From SAR116 cluster bacterium (GTDB lineage: Bacteria > Pseudomonadota > Alphaproteobacteria > Puniceispirillales > GCA-002684695): DNA of 8,284 bases. Below, piece after piece: positions 6,091-8,284 of this stretch. Positions within the stretch are counted from its first letter, which is position 1, and the number at the start of each line of letters is the position of its first letter. A program made the translations under genes and the position numbers. The notes beneath the pieces are model-generated. The model was not told the DNA's origin, made no database searches, and saw nothing but the letters and a program-made list of their open reading frames with translations. Location: the NCBI GenBank assembly GCA_002684695.1, contig NYVQ01000052.1, forward strand, positions 28,461 to 36,744, written 5' to 3'.

Positions 6091-7298
6091 TCATTTTTTT
6101 TATTTTTCATTAGCCTTAATGCATTTAATTTGATGAAGCCCTTGGCATCTGATTGGTCATAGTCACTATTGCTGTCTTCAAAAGTCACTAAATCTTCACT
6201 GTACAATGAGTTCTTTGATTTCCTGCCTGTAATTATAACATTACCCTTATACAATTTAAGCCTAACGTATCCATTAACATTTACAGAAGATTTATCAATA
6301 AGGGCCTGCATCATCTCTCTTTCAGGTGAAAACCAGAAACCATTATAAATTAACTTTGCGTACTTTGGCATAATTTCATCTTTTAAATGTGCTTGTTCCC
6401 TATCAAGTGTGATTGACTCTATTGCTCTTCTTGCTTGCAATAAAATGGTTCCACCAGGTGTTTCGTATACTCCTCTGGATTTCATTCCTACAAATCTATT
6501 TTCAACTATATCAATTCTGCCAATACCATTTCTTCCCCCTAAATCATTTAGTTTTTTGAGTAGGATTGCAGGGGTAAGATATTTATCATTTATTGCTACA
6601 GGGTCACCTTTTTTAAACTCTATTGTAATTTCAGTCGGTTCGTTTGGCGCTTGCAAAGGATTAATGGTCCTAGAAAATATATGTTCCTGTGGTTCAATCC
6701 ATGGGTCTTCGAGGATTTTTCCTTCTGCTGAAACATGTAAGAGGTTTGCATCTACACTAAATGGGGCTTCACCTCTTTTGTCTTTTGTTATTGTTATTTG
6801 GTGTTTTTCTGCATATTGAATTAACTTTGTTCTTGATGAAAGTTCCCACTCTCTCCAAGGAGCTATTACTTGAATATCAGGATTTTGTGAAAGATATGAA
6901 AGTTCAAATCTAACTTGATCATTTCCTTTGCCTGTTGCACCATGAGCAACTGCGTCAGCACCTTCTTTTTCTGCAATCTCAATTTGTCTTTTAGCAATTA
7001 AGGGTCTAGCTATACTTGTGCCCAAAAGATACATGCCTTCATAAACAGTATTGCACCTAAACATTGGAAAAACATAATCTTTTACAAAGCTATCTTCTAA
7101 GTTTTCAACATAAATTTTCTTTACTCCTAGGAGTTCAGCTTTCTTCCTTGCTGGTTCAACTTCTTCGCCTTGGCCTATATCTGCTGTAAACGTAATAACT
7201 TCACATTGATATTTTTCCTGTAACCATTTCAAAATAACAGATGTATCTAACCCTCCAGAGTATGCTAATACAATCTTTGACGGTTTTAAAATATTCAT
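6087..7298 (-). CDS. argG: Argininosuccinate synthase
   Basis: Cytosolic enzyme that condenses citrulline and aspartate with ATP to argininosuccinate, the step before arginine release by ArgH. The 403 residues fit the short, common form. The N-type ATP pyrophosphatase loop is AYSGGLDTSV (12-21). Also seen are FTADIGQGEEVEPAR (37-51), GTSIARPLIAK (93-103) in the citrulline/aspartate region, and HGATGKGNDQVRFE (119-132), the second family signature, followed by APWREWEL. The C-terminus includes RGVYETPGGTIL, typical of the oligomerisation part. No argH is adjacent. The ATG at 7298-7296 gives the normal N-terminus; only a weak AAGAAAGA lies upstream. The last codons (MKNKKND) are Lys/Asn-rich and run into the recR stop, overlapping by 4 nt. 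No arginine-responsive operator was recognised. Confidence 0.97.
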   Translation of the reverse strand: MNILKPSKIVLAYSGGLDTSVILKWLQEKYQCEVITFTADIGQGEEVEPARKKAELLGVKKIYVENLEDSFVKDYVFPMFRCNTVYEGMYLLGTSIARPLIAKRQIEIAEKEGADAVAHGATGKGNDQVRFELSYLSQNPDIQVIAPWREWELSSRTKLIQYAEKHQITITKDKRGEAPFSVDANLLHVSAEGKILEDPWIEPQEHIFSRTINPLQAPNEPTEITIEFKKGDPVAINDKYLTPAILLKKLNDLGGRNGIGRIDIVENRFVGMKSRGVYETPGGTILLQARRAIESITLDREQAHLKDEIMPKYAKLIYNGFWFSPEREMMQALIDKSSVNVNGYVRLKLYKGNVIITGRKSKNSLYSEDLVTFEDSNSDYDQSDAKGFIKLNALRLMKNKKND

Positions 7299-7401
7299 TT
7301 AAATTATTCTTTCTTGTGAATTAAAAACAATTAATTGCTCTATTAACTTGTTCTTCAAAACAATAAATTTTATATTTGCATAATAACTATAGGAGTAATT
7401 T
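7299..7401. promoter_or_regulatory. Divergent promoter region between argG and the pterin dehydratase gene
   Basis: These 103 nt separate two gene starts. Toward the dehydratase, TTGTTC (7348-7353) and TATATT (7371-7376) are 17 nt apart, giving a start near 7383 and a leader of about 19 nt. For argG only AT-rich boxes without a clear pair were seen. A 10-bp palindrome CAATTAATTG lies at 7328-7337 between the two; at this base composition it may be chance. Confidence 0.5.
7391..7395 (+). promoter_or_regulatory. Ribosome binding site of the pterin-4a-carbinolamine dehydratase gene
   Basis: AGGAG, 6 nt before the ATG at 7402, is the best Shine-Dalgarno match in the window and fixes this start. 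Confidence 0.8.
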
Positions 7402-7686
7402 ATGGCAAAGGTTTTATCTTCCAAAGAAGTAACAGAACTTATAAACCCTATTGCTGCAGAATGGCATGTAATAGACGACGGTACAAAAATCAAAAAAACC
7501 TTTAAGTTTAAATCATTTATTGAAGCATTTTCTTTTATGAGTAAAATTGCGATCTACGCTGAAAAAAAAGATCATCATCCAGAATGGTGTAATGTCTATA
7601 ATAAAGTGGAAATTACTTTAACTACACATGATGCAGGCGGTATAACTGATAAGGATATAGATCTTATTAATTTTATTGAAAAATAA
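7402..7686 (+). CDS. phhB: Pterin-4a-carbinolamine dehydratase (4a-hydroxytetrahydrobiopterin dehydratase)
   Basis: A 94-residue protein of the PCD/DCoH family, full length. The signature is complete: EKKDHHPEWCNVYNKVEI (54-71) with the catalytic His pair (58-59) and W62, followed by LTTHDAGGITDKD (73-85). In organisms with aromatic amino-acid hydroxylase it dehydrates the 4a-hydroxypterin so that the cofactor can be recycled; it acts in the cytosol. No phenylalanine hydroxylase gene is visible here. Members found without a hydroxylase have been linked to other pterin metabolism such as molybdenum cofactor, so the actual substrate is open. It is the first gene of a + strand run, with its own promoter and ribosome site, and is followed after 7 nt by the DUF3429-like gene. 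The family is certain; the symbol reflects family, not proven pathway. Confidence 0.92.
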   Translation: MAKVLSSKEVTELINPIAAEWHVIDDGTKIKKTFKFKSFIEAFSFMSKIAIYAEKKDHHPEWCNVYNKVEITLTTHDAGGITDKDIDLINFIEK

Positions 7687-7693
7687 TCATAGC

Positions 7694-8134
7694 ATGCGTT
7701 TGAAGAGTAATTTTATTTTCAATCCAATTATTTTGGGTTGGTTGGGTGTTATACCTTTTGTTTTCTCATCAAGTGTGGTGATTATAAACAATCAATATGT
7801 TTATGAAATGAAGATTATTGGGTTGTTATACGCATCAATCATTCTTTCATTCTTAGGTGCTGTTCACTGGGGATTTCTTTTAAAATATGAAAAATCAGAG
7901 AGTTTTTTATGGTTTTGGGGGATATTTACTTCATTGCTGGCATGGTTATCTCTAATTATTATCGTGGTCTTTAAAAACTTTTATATACCTTCACTTTTTT
8001 TGACTATAGGATTTATAGTAGCCTTACTTATAGATATGAAGATTTTTTTAGAAAGTACGTGGTATTCTAATTTAAGAGTAAAACTTACTATATTTGCAAT
8101 TTCCAGCACTTTGTTAAATGGATTTTTAGGGTAA
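7694..8134 (+). CDS. DUF3429-like integral membrane protein
   Basis: A 146-residue, strongly hydrophobic protein with about five membrane segments (roughly 11-32, 40-62, 70-92, 97-115 and 128-145). The core YASIILSFLGAVHWGF (46-61) and the later WYSNLRVKLT (123-132) match the pattern of the DUF3429 family of uncharacterised inner-membrane proteins of Proteobacteria. No catalytic or transport motif is evident and the function is unknown. The ATG at 7694 is preferred because it lies just after the phhB stop and keeps the whole conserved region. An in-frame TTG at 7676 would add six residues and overlap phhB; neither has a ribosome site. The methyltransferase gene follows after 4 nt, so the three genes are probably one operon. 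Confidence 0.8.
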   Translation: MRLKSNFIFNPIILGWLGVIPFVFSSSVVIINNQYVYEMKIIGLLYASIILSFLGAVHWGFLLKYEKSESFLWFWGIFTSLLAWLSLIIIVVFKNFYIPSLFLTIGFIVALLIDMKIFLESTWYSNLRVKLTIFAISSTLLNGFLG

Positions 8135-8138
8135 TAAA

Positions 8139-8284
8139 ATGAAAGGATATTTTGGTATAGGAGTTGAAAATGTTTCAAAAGCAATGAATGCAGGAGCGGT
8201 TATGAGAACAGCCCATGCCTTTGGTGCAAACTTCTCTTTTTTTGTTGGTGGACCTCTAAATAAACATGAAATAAGATTGTCTGA
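8139..8284 (+). CDS. SpoU/TrmH-family RNA methyltransferase, N-terminal part (3' truncated by window)
   Basis: The first 48 codons are present. The start MKGYFGIGVENVSKAMNAG followed by AVMRTAHAFGANFSFFVGG contains SPOUT motif 1 (N17, G19, R23, T24-A25, F28-G29), where the conserved Asn and Arg contribute to catalysis in this superfamily. The family transfers a methyl group from S-adenosylmethionine to RNA, usually the 2'-O of a tRNA or rRNA ribose. The 'GYFGIGVE' opening is like a short TrmH-like protein widespread in Alphaproteobacteria. Target RNA cannot be told from this fragment. AGGG (8128-8131) lies 7 nt before the ATG and inside the end of the preceding gene, as in translationally linked genes. 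Confidence 0.85.
   Translation, partial: MKGYFGIGVENVSKAMNAGAVMRTAHAFGANFSFFVGGPLNKHEIRLS

Noticed and set aside
6409..6819. 136-codon open frame on the plus strand inside argG
   Set aside because: It lies wholly antisense to the strongly conserved argG coding sequence, has no ribosome site, and its translation resembles no family.
7328..7337. Palindrome CAATTAATTG between argG and phhB as an operator
   Set aside because: Short, almost all A and T, and not centred on either promoter; kept only as a note within the spacer entry.
7299..7493. 64-codon minus-strand frame spanning the divergent spacer and the 5' end of phhB
   Set aside because: It covers the phhB promoter and ribosome site and overlaps conserved phhB codons antisense; no recognisable product.
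7676..7693. TTG at 7676 as the start of the DUF3429-like gene
   Set aside because: It would overlap phhB by 11 nt and add six non-conserved residues without a ribosome site; ATG at 7694 is simpler, though not proven.
1..8284. CRISPR array, tRNA, insertion sequence, toxin-antitoxin or defence system
   Set aside because: No regularly spaced repeats, cloverleaf, transposase, terminal inverted repeats or defence-related proteins were seen; all sizeable genes are conserved housekeeping families apart from the DUF3429-like protein.

Overview
This is an AT-rich (roughly one-third G+C by eye), tightly packed stretch of bacterial chromosome. The gene content and order point to an alphaproteobacterium. 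The cues are a membrane-anchored CycM-type cytochrome c beside kdsB and pheA, an SRP RNA directly upstream of dnaX followed by recR, and a RecR Toprim segment of the alphaproteobacterial form (TVDGQTTAHY). The low G+C, very short spacers and interlocked stop codons suggest a streamlined, probably marine lineage of the SAR11 or a similar type. That placement is inference. The kdsB gene implies Kdo-containing lipopolysaccharide, hence a Gram-negative envelope.

Layout. Bases 1-162 hold the C-terminal end of an M17 leucyl-aminopeptidase-like protein (+). It meets tail to tail a D-2-hydroxyacid dehydrogenase of the GhrA type (-, 159-1097). After a 184-nt spacer comes a membrane-anchored class I cytochrome c (-, 1282-1908). 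Divergent from it is the long + strand run kdsB (2028-2789), pheA (2797-3660), a 4.5S-type SRP RNA (about 3714-3807), dnaX (3838-5487) and recR (5497-6090). recR meets argG (-, 6087-7298) tail to tail. Divergent from argG is a third + run: a pterin-4a-carbinolamine dehydratase (7402-7686), a DUF3429-like membrane protein (7694-8134) and the first 48 codons of a SpoU/TrmH-type RNA methyltransferase (8139 to the window end).

The genes are housekeeping: respiration (cytochrome c), envelope (Kdo activation), amino-acid synthesis (Phe, Arg), replication and repair (DnaX, RecR), protein targeting (SRP RNA) and RNA modification. kdsB-pheA, dnaX-recR and phhB-DUF3429-methyltransferase look co-transcribed from their 4-9 nt gaps. 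No mobile element, CRISPR array, tRNA, prophage or defence gene is visible.

I found no convincing new multi-gene system. The points most worth checking are the SRP RNA in the pheA-dnaX gap, a 10-A run late in dnaX where slippage in either direction stops translation at once, the absence of ybaB between dnaX and recR, the His-rich linker of the cytochrome, and the 4-nt interlocking stops at both convergent junctions.
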